Shown here in pieces: positions 7,850-15,369 of a stretch of 64,000 bases of DNA (its first letter is position 1; every line of letters begins with the position of its first letter). The notes under the pieces were generated by a model. It did no database searches, had not been told where the DNA came from, and saw only the letters and a list, made by a program, of their open reading frames with translations. The position numbers were made by a program, and so were the translations under genes. Source of the stretch: an uncultured Acetobacteroides sp. (GTDB lineage: Bacteria; Bacteroidota; Bacteroidia; Bacteroidales; ZOR0009); assembly GCF_963678165.1 (NCBI RefSeq), contig NZ_OY782755.1, positions 2,976,001-3,040,000 on the forward strand. The letters are read 5' to 3'.

Positions 7850-9622
7850 ATGAAAAAGTTACTACTATCGCTGCTACTGGGCGTAGTGCTGCTGGCTGCT
7901 GGATGCAAGAAGGATAATCCTATTCCTGTACAATCAATCGCTATTGCCGATGCACCGGCAACAGCAGGGTTAGGCCAACCCGTTAAGTTAAGCGTAAAAA
8001 CCTCCCCCGAAAATGCTGATGTCCCCTTCACGCTGGAGTGGACAGTTGACAAAACCCTTGCCGACTTCGACGAGGCCACCCAAACCCTGACCCGCAAAGC
8101 CAACGGCCCGGTTACCGTTACGGTAAGCGTCAAGGGACGACCAGAGGTTAAGCAGAGCATAACCATCAATCCCATAATCGCCCAAAGCGTAGCGTTTAAG
8201 ACAAGGTTTGTTGATGCCGAAGTGGGAAAACCAGTAAAGGTGGAGCTGGAGGTAACCCCAACTGGAGCCGATACCGACTTTACCTGGACGCTGAGCAAAA
8301 ACATCGGCACCTTCGACGAGGCTTCGAAAACGCTAACCCTAAACCAACCAGGACTGGTGGAGCTAACCGCATCGGTAAAAGGAAACCCAGACATCAAGGA
8401 TGTATGCGCGGTTAAAGATGCTAGCATCGTTTACATACCGGATGTTACCTTTAGGAAAATCCTTCTCTCTAAGTTTGATGCGAATAACGATGGCGAAATT
8501 CAGAAATCCGAAGCAGAATCAGCCAAGATTATTTCAACAAGTAAAGAGAAAATATATAGCCTAGAAGGAGTTGAATACTTTACAAATCTAGAAAAGCTGT
8601 ACTGCGAAACACCGAAAGAAATTGCCAACTTGAACTTAAGTAAAAACACGAAGCTCCACTTGTTATATCTAGCCAAAGTAAAATCATTGGATATTAGTAA
8701 AAACAACGAACTTGATACGCTAATGCTAGTTGGGAATCAGTTACCCTCAATTGATTTAAGTAAAAAAACAAAACTCATCGTTTTCCAGAGTACTGAGAAC
8801 AATTTCACATCGCTTGATGTCAGCCAAAACACAAAGTTGAGAAATCTAAAATGTACCTTGTCTAAATTGGCTACTATTGACGTAAGCAATAACAAAGAAC
8901 TTGTCGAGCTAAACCTTGAAAGTAACCAGCTATCCTCCATCAATATCAGCCAAAACACAAAGTTGAAAGTTTTAAACTGCATCAATAACCAGCTAGCCTC
9001 TATTGACGTAAGCAAGAACGTAAACCTGACCTCCCTAGATTGTAACAATAACAATTTATCGGCTATTTATTTGGGCAATAACACCAACCTCCGTAACCTC
9101 TATTGCAGCGGCAATAAGTTGTCAGCAATTGACATAAGTAACTGTACCAATCTATTGGACTTCCAATGCAACAACAACAGCCTATCTGCTATTGATATAA
9201 GTAAAAATTTAGAACTAACTGAATTCTATTGTAGCAACAATATGTTGTCAACAATCGACGGAAGTAAGAATACAGAAATAAATTGGTTAAGGTGCGATAA
9301 CAACAAGTTAGTATCAATCGACCTGAGTAATAGTATTCATTTATGTACTTTGGTTTGCAAAAACAACAATCTAACTTCCATAGATGTTAGTAAGAATTTA
9401 TTCCTGCGAAATCTCGATTGTAGTCAAAATAAGTTAACAACTATCGACATAAGCAACAACAAGCAATATTTAGGAATACCAAACCCCTCGAATGGGATGC
9501 CTTGTGTAAACGTGATTTTCACAGGCAACCCCAATCTCACCAAAATCTACGTTTGGAAAGGATTCACCCCTGCTGCAAACTTTACAAAGGATGCTACCAC
9601 CAGCTACGTGGAAGTACCCTAG
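7850..9622 (+). CDS. Leucine-rich-repeat lipoprotein with EF-hand
   Basis: A 590-residue surface or periplasmic lipoprotein. It has a type II signal peptide with lipobox LAAGC (Cys19), then two similar Ig-like/BIG2-type domains (about residues 25-105 and 106-190). An EF-hand-like loop DANNDGEIQKSE follows (about residues 208-219), then about thirteen leucine-rich repeats of 21-22 residues, pattern LxxLxCxxNxLxxIDISxN, to near residue 570. Such LRR arrays form curved solenoids that bind proteins or glycans. The LRR half is visibly more AT-rich than the first 600 bases, which suggests the repeat domain was acquired or expanded separately. A strong terminator follows. Confidence 0.88.
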   Translation: MKKLLLSLLLGVVLLAAGCKKDNPIPVQSIAIADAPATAGLGQPVKLSVKTSPENADVPFTLEWTVDKTLADFDEATQTLTRKANGPVTVTVSVKGRPEVKQSITINPIIAQSVAFKTRFVDAEVGKPVKVELEVTPTGADTDFTWTLSKNIGTFDEASKTLTLNQPGLVELTASVKGNPDIKDVCAVKDASIVYIPDVTFRKILLSKFDANNDGEIQKSEAESAKIISTSKEKIYSLEGVEYFTNLEKLYCETPKEIANLNLSKNTKLHLLYLAKVKSLDISKNNELDTLMLVGNQLPSIDLSKKTKLIVFQSTENNFTSLDVSQNTKLRNLKCTLSKLATIDVSNNKELVELNLESNQLSSINISQNTKLKVLNCINNQLASIDVSKNVNLTSLDCNNNNLSAIYLGNNTNLRNLYCSGNKLSAIDISNCTNLLDFQCNNNSLSAIDISKNLELTEFYCSNNMLSTIDGSKNTEINWLRCDNNKLVSIDLSNSIHLCTLVCKNNNLTSIDVSKNLFLRNLDCSQNKLTTIDISNNKQYLGIPNPSNGMPCVNVIFTGNPNLTKIYVWKGFTPAANFTKDATTSYVEVP

Positions 9623-9644
9623 CGGAGAATGCACGAAACCGAAC

Positions 9645-9676
9645 AAGCCGCAGCGGATATGCTGCGGCTTTTCTTA
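9645..9676 (+). terminator. Terminator of the LRR gene (GCCGCAGC type)
   Basis: AAGCCGCAGC-GGATAT-GCTGCGGCTT followed by TTCTT. The same hairpin recurs after the genes ending at 10405 and 12254. Confidence 0.9.
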
Positions 9677-9829
9677 TGCATAAAAGATTGAGCGACGCCG
9701 ATACACTCCCCGCTTACAAGTGCAGCTAAATTGTACCTATTTATGGTAAACGCCCCGGCGGCACCTAAACATCCCCACGGGGTACCTGTTTCTCCCGCTA
9801 CTAATTAATAACCCCAAAAACGTGAGGCC

Positions 9830-10405
9830 ATGAAAAAGTTAGCAATTCTATCGATTACAGCACTTTTTGCACTGGCAGCATTTCAGGCTAGCGCACAAGG
9901 ACAGGCAGTTCGGGAAAGCCAGATGAGGAAGAAGGAGCTAAAGTCCAACCTAAAGGCCGAGAAGAAAACCCTGCGAACGCTCAAGGCAAGCGAGGTGAGG
10001 GCAACCGCGAAAACCCAATTCGTGGCCGACTTCGGCGAGATGCCCGATGTAAAATGGGACCGGGTTAAGAGCTTCGACGTAGCCACGTTCACCAAGGACG
10101 GCCAAAAGATGAAGGCCTACTACGACTCCGGGTCCAAGCTGCTTGGCACCACCACCCCCACCACCTTCGACAACCTACCCGCCGCCGGCCAAAGGAGGCT
10201 TCTAGCAAAGTACAAGGGCTACACGGTTGGCAAGGTATTCTTCTTCGACGAGAATGAGGCGTACGAAAACACGGAAGACATGGAGCTCTTCGGGGTACCC
10301 TTCGAGCACCTCGACCACTACTTTGTGGAGCTGATCAACGGCAGCAGCCGAATAATGGTTAAGGTAACCAAGGAGGGCGACGTGTCGTTTATGGCCAAGC
10401 TGTAG
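9830..10405 (+). CDS. Secreted PepSY-like protein, paralog 1
   Basis: A 191-residue protein with signal peptide MKKLAILSITALFALAAFQA (cleavage near SAQ), a short Lys/Arg-rich helical linker, then a PepSY-like (beta-lactamase-inhibitor-like, PF11396 type) domain. That domain starts at about residue 55 with FVADFGEMPDVKWDRVKSFD. The domain pattern 'W.R...F.VATFTKDGQKMKAYYD' and the final strand VKVTKEGDVSF are shared with the proteins at 11640 and 12504. Such proteins are periplasmic or outer-membrane-associated with no proven function. It has its own terminator. Confidence 0.85.
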   Translation: MKKLAILSITALFALAAFQASAQGQAVRESQMRKKELKSNLKAEKKTLRTLKASEVRATAKTQFVADFGEMPDVKWDRVKSFDVATFTKDGQKMKAYYDSGSKLLGTTTPTTFDNLPAAGQRRLLAKYKGYTVGKVFFFDENEAYENTEDMELFGVPFEHLDHYFVELINGSSRIMVKVTKEGDVSFMAKL

Positions 10406-10435
10406 AAAAGCGCAGGAACTTTCTAATGAATAGCG

Positions 10436-10465
10436 AGCCGCAGCGGATATGCTGCGGCTTTTCTT
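10436..10465 (+). terminator. Terminator of PepSY paralog 1
   Basis: AGCCGCAGC-GGATAT-GCTGCGGCT then TTTTCTT; same hairpin as at 9645. Confidence 0.9.
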
Positions 10466-10545
10466 GTGCCGCTACCCAAACCTTGAACGAGGGAGGCTCA
10501 TCGCCTACAGCAGACAGCCCATAGCATTAAACCCGGTAGAAACGC

Positions 10546-10553
10546 TACCTTTG
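10546..10553 (+). promoter_or_regulatory. -7 promoter element of the CDF gene
   Basis: TACCTTTG, 30 bases before the ATG at 10584. It supports that ATG over the upstream in-frame start at 10449. Confidence 0.6.
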
Positions 10554-10583
10554 GACGATTTTGTAGAACAACACCAAAGAGCA

Positions 10584-11492
10584 ATGTCGCACCAAAACAC
10601 CTCCGTAAAGTCCATCTACTTTGCCCTACTGGCCAACCTCGGGATTGCCATTACCAAAACGGCGGCCGCCATCGTAACCGGCTCGGGGGCCATGCTGGCC
10701 GAATCGATCCACTCCTTTGCCGACTGCGGCAACCAAGGCCTCCTATTTTGGGGGCTAAAGGCCGCTAAGAAGAAGCCCGACCAGGAGCATCCGCTGGGGT
10801 ACGGCAAGGAGATCTACTTCTGGTCGTTCATCGTGGCCCTGATCCTGTTTAGCATGGGCGGGCTGTTCTCCATCTACGAGGGCATCCACAAAATCAGCGC
10901 ACACGAAGGGCTGAAAAGCCCCATCGTTGCCATTGCCGTTCTATCGGTGAGCATCATTCTCGAAGGGGCGTCGCTCTACGGCTGCGTGACGCAGATCAAC
11001 AAGGTAAGGCGCAACGTATCGCTTTGGGCATGGCTAAAGAGCAGCCGCCAGAGCGAGCTGGTCATCGTTTTCGGCGAAGATGTTGCCGCGCTGCTGGGGC
11101 TATCGTTTGCGCTTGCATCGGTAGGGCTCGCTGTCGTAACCGGAGATCCGATTTACGACGCCATCGGAAGCATTGGCATCGGCGCCCTGCTGGTTGGCGT
11201 ATCGTTTTTTCTTGCGGTGAAAATTAAGAGCCTGCTCATCGGGCAAAGCGCCGAAAGCGAAATCCGCATCGAGGTGAAGCAGTTTCTGGAAGCCCGCCCC
11301 GAAGTCGACCAGCTGCTTAACCTGATCACGCTGCAGCTCGGCCCTCAGGTAATGGTTGCCGTAAAGGCCAAGATGGCAAAGGCTGATTCGGCCGACCAGC
11401 TGATTGACCGGATAAACGCTTGCGAAGCAGCGCTAAAAAAAGAGTACCCCACCATCCAGTGGATATTTTTCGAACCGGATTCCGAGGAGTAG
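10584..11492 (+). CDS. Cation diffusion facilitator (CDF) efflux protein
   Basis: A 302-residue inner-membrane protein with about six helices. The first helix pair carries AESIHSFADCGNQ, the HxxxD metal-site motif of helix 2 in CDF transporters. VFGEDVAALLG (about residues 156-166) supplies the acidic pair of helix 5. A short cytoplasmic C-terminal domain follows. The family exports Zn2+, Fe2+, Mn2+ or related ions by H+ antiport; specificity is not readable here. It sits between two PepSY-like paralogs but has its own promoter and a preceding terminator, so it is probably independent. No good terminator follows it. Confidence 0.88.
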   Translation: MSHQNTSVKSIYFALLANLGIAITKTAAAIVTGSGAMLAESIHSFADCGNQGLLFWGLKAAKKKPDQEHPLGYGKEIYFWSFIVALILFSMGGLFSIYEGIHKISAHEGLKSPIVAIAVLSVSIILEGASLYGCVTQINKVRRNVSLWAWLKSSRQSELVIVFGEDVAALLGLSFALASVGLAVVTGDPIYDAIGSIGIGALLVGVSFFLAVKIKSLLIGQSAESEIRIEVKQFLEARPEVDQLLNLITLQLGPQVMVAVKAKMAKADSADQLIDRINACEAALKKEYPTIQWIFFEPDSEE

Positions 11493-11639
11493 CCCGCAAC
11501 TCAAGGCAAGCAATGTTCTACTCTCCTTGAATTGCAGCTAAATAAACCCTACTAGTAATAAATACAGCATACGCCTATCGATTTTGTCTTAAGGTCGCAG
11601 TAAATTGGATACCCTATTAACCAATAAAAAAGGACAGCT

Positions 11640-12254
11640 ATGAAACAGCTTGTAATTTTGTCAATGTCCCTTTTCTTTGCGCTAACGGTATCGCAGGCGA
11701 ATGCCCAGGAAAACATAAAAAAAGATATCAAACAGGCCAAGAAGGAGATCAAGGATACCAGAAAAGATAAGAAAGAGGTCATTAAAGAACCTAGAGCATC
11801 CCTAAAGGAACAGCGACGGGAGCTGAGAAGCCTTAGAGGAAAGCTAGTAAGCGAACAGACGAAAAGCCAATTCAACGTTGACTTTGGCAACTTGTCAGAT
11901 GTTAAATGGGAAAGAACGAAGGATTTCGACAAGGCCACTTTCACAAAGGATGGCCAGATAATGACAGCCTACTACGACATAGACGCACAACTGGTAGGAA
12001 CAACCTCGCCCAAAATGTTCGCCGATCTTCCTGCAAAAAGCCAGAAAAAAATCAACACCAAATACAAAGACTACACCATAGGTCAGGTTATCTACTTCGA
12101 CGAGAATGAGAATTACGACCCAGACTACATGGTTCTTTATAATACTCCATTTGAGCATCTCGACCACTACTTTGTGGAGCTATCAAAAGATAGCAAAAGA
12201 ATAATCCTCATAGTAACCAAAGAAGGTGACGTATCCATTTTTAGGGAGCTATAG
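11640..12254 (+). CDS. Secreted PepSY-like protein, paralog 2
   Basis: A 204-residue protein with signal peptide MKQLVILSMSLFFALTVSQA, then a strongly basic/acidic helix (IKQAKKEIKDTRKDKKEVIK) likely to form a coiled coil. The PepSY-like domain starts at FNVDFGNLSDVKWERTKDFD. It is closest in layout to paralog 3 at 12504, with the same linker type, while paralog 1 has a shorter linker. It is followed by the same GCCGCAGC terminator. The function is unknown; the family is periplasmic. Confidence 0.85.
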   Translation: MKQLVILSMSLFFALTVSQANAQENIKKDIKQAKKEIKDTRKDKKEVIKEPRASLKEQRRELRSLRGKLVSEQTKSQFNVDFGNLSDVKWERTKDFDKATFTKDGQIMTAYYDIDAQLVGTTSPKMFADLPAKSQKKINTKYKDYTIGQVIYFDENENYDPDYMVLYNTPFEHLDHYFVELSKDSKRIILIVTKEGDVSIFREL

Positions 12255-12323
12255 TATTTTACCCCCACACCTAAAGAGGACATAGCGCAAATTTAAAACA
12301 GAGTTCACTCGTCTTCAAAAAAT

Positions 12324-12356
12324 AAAGCCGCAGCGGATGTGCTGCGGCTTTTCTGT
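12324..12356 (+). terminator. Terminator of PepSY paralog 2
   Basis: AAAGCCGCAGC-GGATGT-GCTGCGGCTTT then TCT. It differs by one loop base from the copies at 9645 and 10436. Confidence 0.9.
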
Positions 12357-12503
12357 TGGGTAAAAAGACAGAGAGGCTTCCTGCATTTAGCTTCTAGCTG
12401 CAACTAAATATCCATTATTAAAGAAAAACAGGAATTAGACTCTGGCTTTTAGCTATGAGCACGCTGTAAATTGTCTCAATTAACTCCTAAAACACTTACT
12501 GTT

Positions 12504-13115
12504 ATGAAAAAGATTGCAATTCTATCAACAATGCTACTGTTCGGGTTAACCTCACTTCAGGTAAGCGCACAGGAAGATCTCAAGAAAGAGATCAAACAAA
12601 CTAAAAAGGAAATCAAGGAGACCAAGAAAGAGCTTAAAGGAAACAAGAAAGAGCCTAAGTCCGAATTAAGAGCAGAGAGGAAAGAGCTACGAGCCCTTAA
12701 AGGGGAAGTTGTCAGCGAGCTATCGAAGACCCAGTTCAACGTCGATTTCAAAAACACTTCAGACGCTCAGTGGGTAAGAACCAAATTTTTCGATGAGGTT
12801 ACCTTCGAACAGAATGGTGTTAAGACCAAAGCCTACTACGACGCGCAATCCCAGCTAGTAGGAACCACAGCAGACAAGACCTTCGACGATCTGCCCGCGC
12901 CTGCCAAGAAAGAAATCGAAAAGAAATACAAAGACTACACCGTACAGCAAGTCATTCTCTTTGACGACAACGAAGCCAACGAAACGGACATGTTCCTTTA
13001 TGGTGAAGAATTTGCAGATGCCGACCACTACTTCGTAGAGCTCACAAAAAACAGTAAGACCATCGTTCTTATGGTATCTCCAGAAGGAGAAGTATTCCTG
13101 TATAAGGAGCTCTAG
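12504..13115 (+). CDS. Secreted PepSY-like protein, paralog 3
   Basis: A 203-residue protein. I start it at the ATG at 12504, which opens the signal peptide MKKIAILSTMLLFGLTSLQV. A long Lys/Glu helix follows (KKEIKQTKKEIKETKKELKG), then the PepSY-like domain (FNVDFKNTSDAQWVRTKFFD to the C-terminus). Compared with paralog 1 the domain is more acidic near the end (DDNEANETDMFLYGEEF). The three paralogs probably arose by tandem duplication. A perfect palindromic terminator shared with the convergent adenylate kinase gene follows. Confidence 0.85.
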   Translation: MKKIAILSTMLLFGLTSLQVSAQEDLKKEIKQTKKEIKETKKELKGNKKEPKSELRAERKELRALKGEVVSELSKTQFNVDFKNTSDAQWVRTKFFDEVTFEQNGVKTKAYYDAQSQLVGTTADKTFDDLPAPAKKEIEKKYKDYTVQQVILFDDNEANETDMFLYGEEFADADHYFVELTKNSKTIVLMVSPEGEVFLYKEL

Positions 13116-13163
13116 CGCTTATCTCTCTATATAGATATAGAAATAATATGGCTAATACAAAAA

Positions 13164-13193
13164 AAACGCCGTAGCCAGCTGGCTACGGCGTTT
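13164..13193. terminator. Bidirectional terminator
   Basis: A 30-base perfect palindrome (AAACGCCGTAGCCAG and its complement) between the convergent PepSY paralog 3 and adenylate kinase genes, with T/A runs on both sides. Confidence 0.85.
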
Positions 13194-13213
13194 GGTATAT
13201 CCAAAACATCAAG

Positions 13214-14383
13214 CTACCTCAGGTACTTGTAGCGATTCTCCATTTCGGCGCAGGCCCGCTCGGCCACCTCCTCGCGGGTACCCATTCCATCGATCACCGA
13301 CACCTCTTGGCGCTGCCGGTAGCGCTCCAGCACGGGGATGGTTTTAGTTTCGTGATCGATTAAGCGCTGAATGATCTTCTGCGTGGTGGTATCGTAGGGC
13401 ATGCATCGGTCTGTTTTGCTGCGGGCGTCGAGGCGCCTCACCAGTTCGAGGGTGGGCACCTCCAGCTCAATAAAGTGGGAGATCTTCATGCCGTGCTTCT
13501 TCAGGATGCCCTCCAGGATGTACGACTGCACCAGCGTCCGGGGGAAGCCGGTGAACACGTATCCCTTCGAGTTCTTGGTGGACTGAATCTTCTTCTCGAT
13601 AAGCGGAACCACGATGTCGTCGGGCGCCATCTGCCCGCTCTCGAACAGTTCCTTCACCTTGGCCCCCACCTCAGTTCCGCGCACGATCTCCTCCTCCAGC
13701 ATCTTTCCGGTGGACAGGTGCTCCAGCCCGTACTTCTTGGCAAGCGCAAGCCCCAGCGAACCGCGGCCCGCTCCCGGATAGCCCATCACCAGCACGTTGA
13801 ACATCTGCTTGCTCATCTCCTCGTTTACGATAAGCTCGATGTCGCGGGTAATCGTATCGATGGGCTGCTCGCCGTTTACCGACTTGCAGATGCCCCGCTC
13901 CCTAAAGAAGTCGAGCACCGGCAGCGTTTTCTCCTGGTACTCGCGCAGGCGCTTGCGGATAACCACCTCGTTATCGTCGCTGCGGCTCTGCTCCTTGGCC
14001 CGCCCCAGAAGCCGCTGGGTGCTCACCTCCTCCGACACCTCGATGTTGATCAGGCAGTTCAGGCTTGTATTAAGGTTAATCATCAGCCCCTCCAGGATGA
14101 AGGCCTGCACGTAGGTGCGCGGAAATCCGTCGAAGAGGAATCCGTTGGCATCGGGATTCTGCTTGATGGTCTTTTCAATAATCTGAACGATGATCTCGTC
14201 GGACACCAAGCCACCCTCGGCGATGATACTTTTAGCCTCAAGGCCAATCTTCGTTTCCGCCTTCAGCTCCTCGCGCAGCAAGTCGCCGGTGGAGATGTAG
14301 TGCAGCTTGTACTTCTTGATAAGGAACTCCGACTGGGTTCCCTTACCCGCACCCGGAGCGCCAAACAGGGCAATGTTAATCAT
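13214..14383 (-). CDS. adk: Tandem (double-domain) adenylate kinase
   Basis: A 389-residue protein made of two adenylate-kinase-like halves; a typical adenylate kinase is about 190-220 residues. Half 1 (about residues 1-190) has the P-loop GAPGAGKGT, the AMP-site stretch STGDLLREE, FPRT and the short-LID motif RSDDNEVVIRKRL, all expected of an active enzyme (ATP + AMP to 2 ADP). Half 2 (about 195-389) has GYPGAGRGS, where the P-loop lysine is arginine, with STGKMLEEE and FPRT retained. It therefore probably binds nucleotide poorly or is regulatory. The ATG at 14383 has an exact -7 element upstream. Confidence 0.9.
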   Translation of the reverse strand: MINIALFGAPGAGKGTQSEFLIKKYKLHYISTGDLLREELKAETKIGLEAKSIIAEGGLVSDEIIVQIIEKTIKQNPDANGFLFDGFPRTYVQAFILEGLMINLNTSLNCLINIEVSEEVSTQRLLGRAKEQSRSDDNEVVIRKRLREYQEKTLPVLDFFRERGICKSVNGEQPIDTITRDIELIVNEEMSKQMFNVLVMGYPGAGRGSLGLALAKKYGLEHLSTGKMLEEEIVRGTEVGAKVKELFESGQMAPDDIVVPLIEKKIQSTKNSKGYVFTGFPRTLVQSYILEGILKKHGMKISHFIELEVPTLELVRRLDARSKTDRCMPYDTTTQKIIQRLIDHETKTIPVLERYRQRQEVSVIDGMGTREEVAERACAEMENRYKYLR

Positions 14384-14404
14384 GGAGAAAAGTTTTAGTG
14401 CCTA

Positions 14405-14412
14405 CAAATATA
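14405..14412 (-). promoter_or_regulatory. -7 promoter element of the adenylate kinase gene
   Basis: Reads TATATTTG on the minus strand, 22 bases before the ATG. Confidence 0.55.
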
Positions 14413-14466
14413 GGCGAATTAGGGCGTGCTGATTCCGCCAAACACCGTAAGCATCCCAAAATAAGT

Positions 14467-14492
14467 AAGCCGCAGCGGAGCAGCTGCGGCTT
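14467..14492. terminator. GCCGCAGC-type hairpin
   Basis: AAGCCGCAGC-GGAGCA-GCTGCGGCTT, a fourth relative of the hairpins at 9645, 10436 and 12324. It lies 63 bases beyond the displaced DPP-IV end and may once have terminated that gene. Confidence 0.6.
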
Positions 14493-14501
14493 ACCTGCTC
14501 A

Positions 14502-14532
14502 CCCCATACAGGGTTTGAAACCCTGTATGGGG
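14502..14532. other. 31-base near-perfect palindrome
   Basis: 15-base arms (CCCCATACAGGGTTT and its complement) around a single G at 14517. It lies 23 bases from the displaced DPP-IV end. There is no T run, so it may be a protein-binding or recombination site rather than a terminator. Confidence 0.5.
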
Positions 14533-14554
14533 TAGGAGAATGTATTAGCAGATA

Positions 14555-14624
14555 CTACCTTTTCAAGTTATCGTCAAAGTACTTGGTGATTTTGGTCATC
14601 AGGTGTACGCGATCCTTGCCGCGC
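14555..14624 (-). pseudogene. Displaced 3' end of a DPP-IV gene
   Basis: The last 22 codons plus stop of a dipeptidyl peptidase gene, matching 17217-17286 at 63 of 70 bases on the same strand. Read on the minus strand it encodes RGKDRVHLMTKITKYFDDNL followed by KR and a TAG stop; the intact gene ends in KK and TAA. All sense-codon changes are synonymous except the last Lys to Arg. The fragment therefore diverged while under selection as protein and was later cut off from its gene. Homology stops abruptly at 14624. Confidence 0.88.
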
Positions 14625-14652
14625 TCCCCAACTTGGGCATCCCCAATTTAAA

Positions 14653-14668
14653 TGTTAAATTGCCGCCT
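14653..14668 (+). promoter_or_regulatory. Possible promoter box before the Crp-type gene
   Basis: TGTTAAATTGCCGCCT, identical to 7813-7828, 33 bases before the ATG at 14702. Confidence 0.4.
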
Positions 14669-14701
14669 CAAATCAAATCGACTGAAAAGTCTATAGCAAC
14701 A

Positions 14702-15280
14702 ATGGCAAAGCGCTTAGACAGCACCCTTCGCTTGCTAGGGATTCAAGCAGGGGAGACAAGAACACTTTTCACCAGCCATGCAACGGTAAGGGAGTACGAA
14801 AAAGGGGACATCATCTTTCACGAGAAGAGGTGCAACAGCACCGAGTACATCCTGATCGATGGAATTCTCCACCGCTACAACGCCACCCTTCAGGGATTAC
14901 CCGTTACCACGGGCTTCTACCAGGCCACAGCCGCCATTACCCCCCACTTTGCGCGCACCATAGCTGGACAAAGCCTTTTTTCGATGGAAGCGCTCACCTG
15001 CTCTGTGGTAGCCGAAATCTCGGTGGAGGATTTAGATCGCCTCCGCAGCATCAGCCCCGAGCTCGAACGCTTCGGAGCTCGGGTGGTAGCCAACGAGCTG
15101 CTCAGCAACCTTCAGGAAGATGTAGTCAACCGCAGCACAAGCGCCAAAGAGCGTCTGCTGTTGCTGCGCAGGCGCCATCCGCTCCTCGAAAATCTCGTAC
15201 CCCACAGCGCAATAGCCTCCTACCTGGGCATAACCAACGTTTCCTTTAGCCGGCTGCGCAGCGCATTATCCCACGAATAA
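14702..15280 (+). CDS. Crp/Fnr-family transcription regulator
   Basis: A 192-residue protein from the ATG at 14702; the longer frame from 14603 would begin inside the displaced DPP-IV fragment and is rejected. Residues about 20-120 fit a cyclic-nucleotide-binding beta-roll (YEKGDIIFHEKRCNSTEYIL). The C-terminus holds a winged-helix/HTH with PHSAIASYLGITNVSFSRLR. The effector is unknown, since Bacteroidota Crp-like proteins often lack the cAMP-binding residues. It is the first gene of a cassette with two SDR genes downstream on the same strand, which it may control. Confidence 0.85.
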   Translation: MAKRLDSTLRLLGIQAGETRTLFTSHATVREYEKGDIIFHEKRCNSTEYILIDGILHRYNATLQGLPVTTGFYQATAAITPHFARTIAGQSLFSMEALTCSVVAEISVEDLDRLRSISPELERFGARVVANELLSNLQEDVVNRSTSAKERLLLLRRRHPLLENLVPHSAIASYLGITNVSFSRLRSALSHE

Positions 15281-15369
15281 CCCCTCTTTTTATCAAATGA
15301 TAATGGAATAGCAACACCAAGTTCCCAATTTAGCGCCATCGAAAAAATCAAACCCGCTAAATTGAAGAA

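Noticed and set aside
14603..14701. N-terminal extension of the Crp-type regulator
   Set aside because: It would start inside the displaced DPP-IV fragment and adds residues not typical for the family; the ATG at 14702 fits better.
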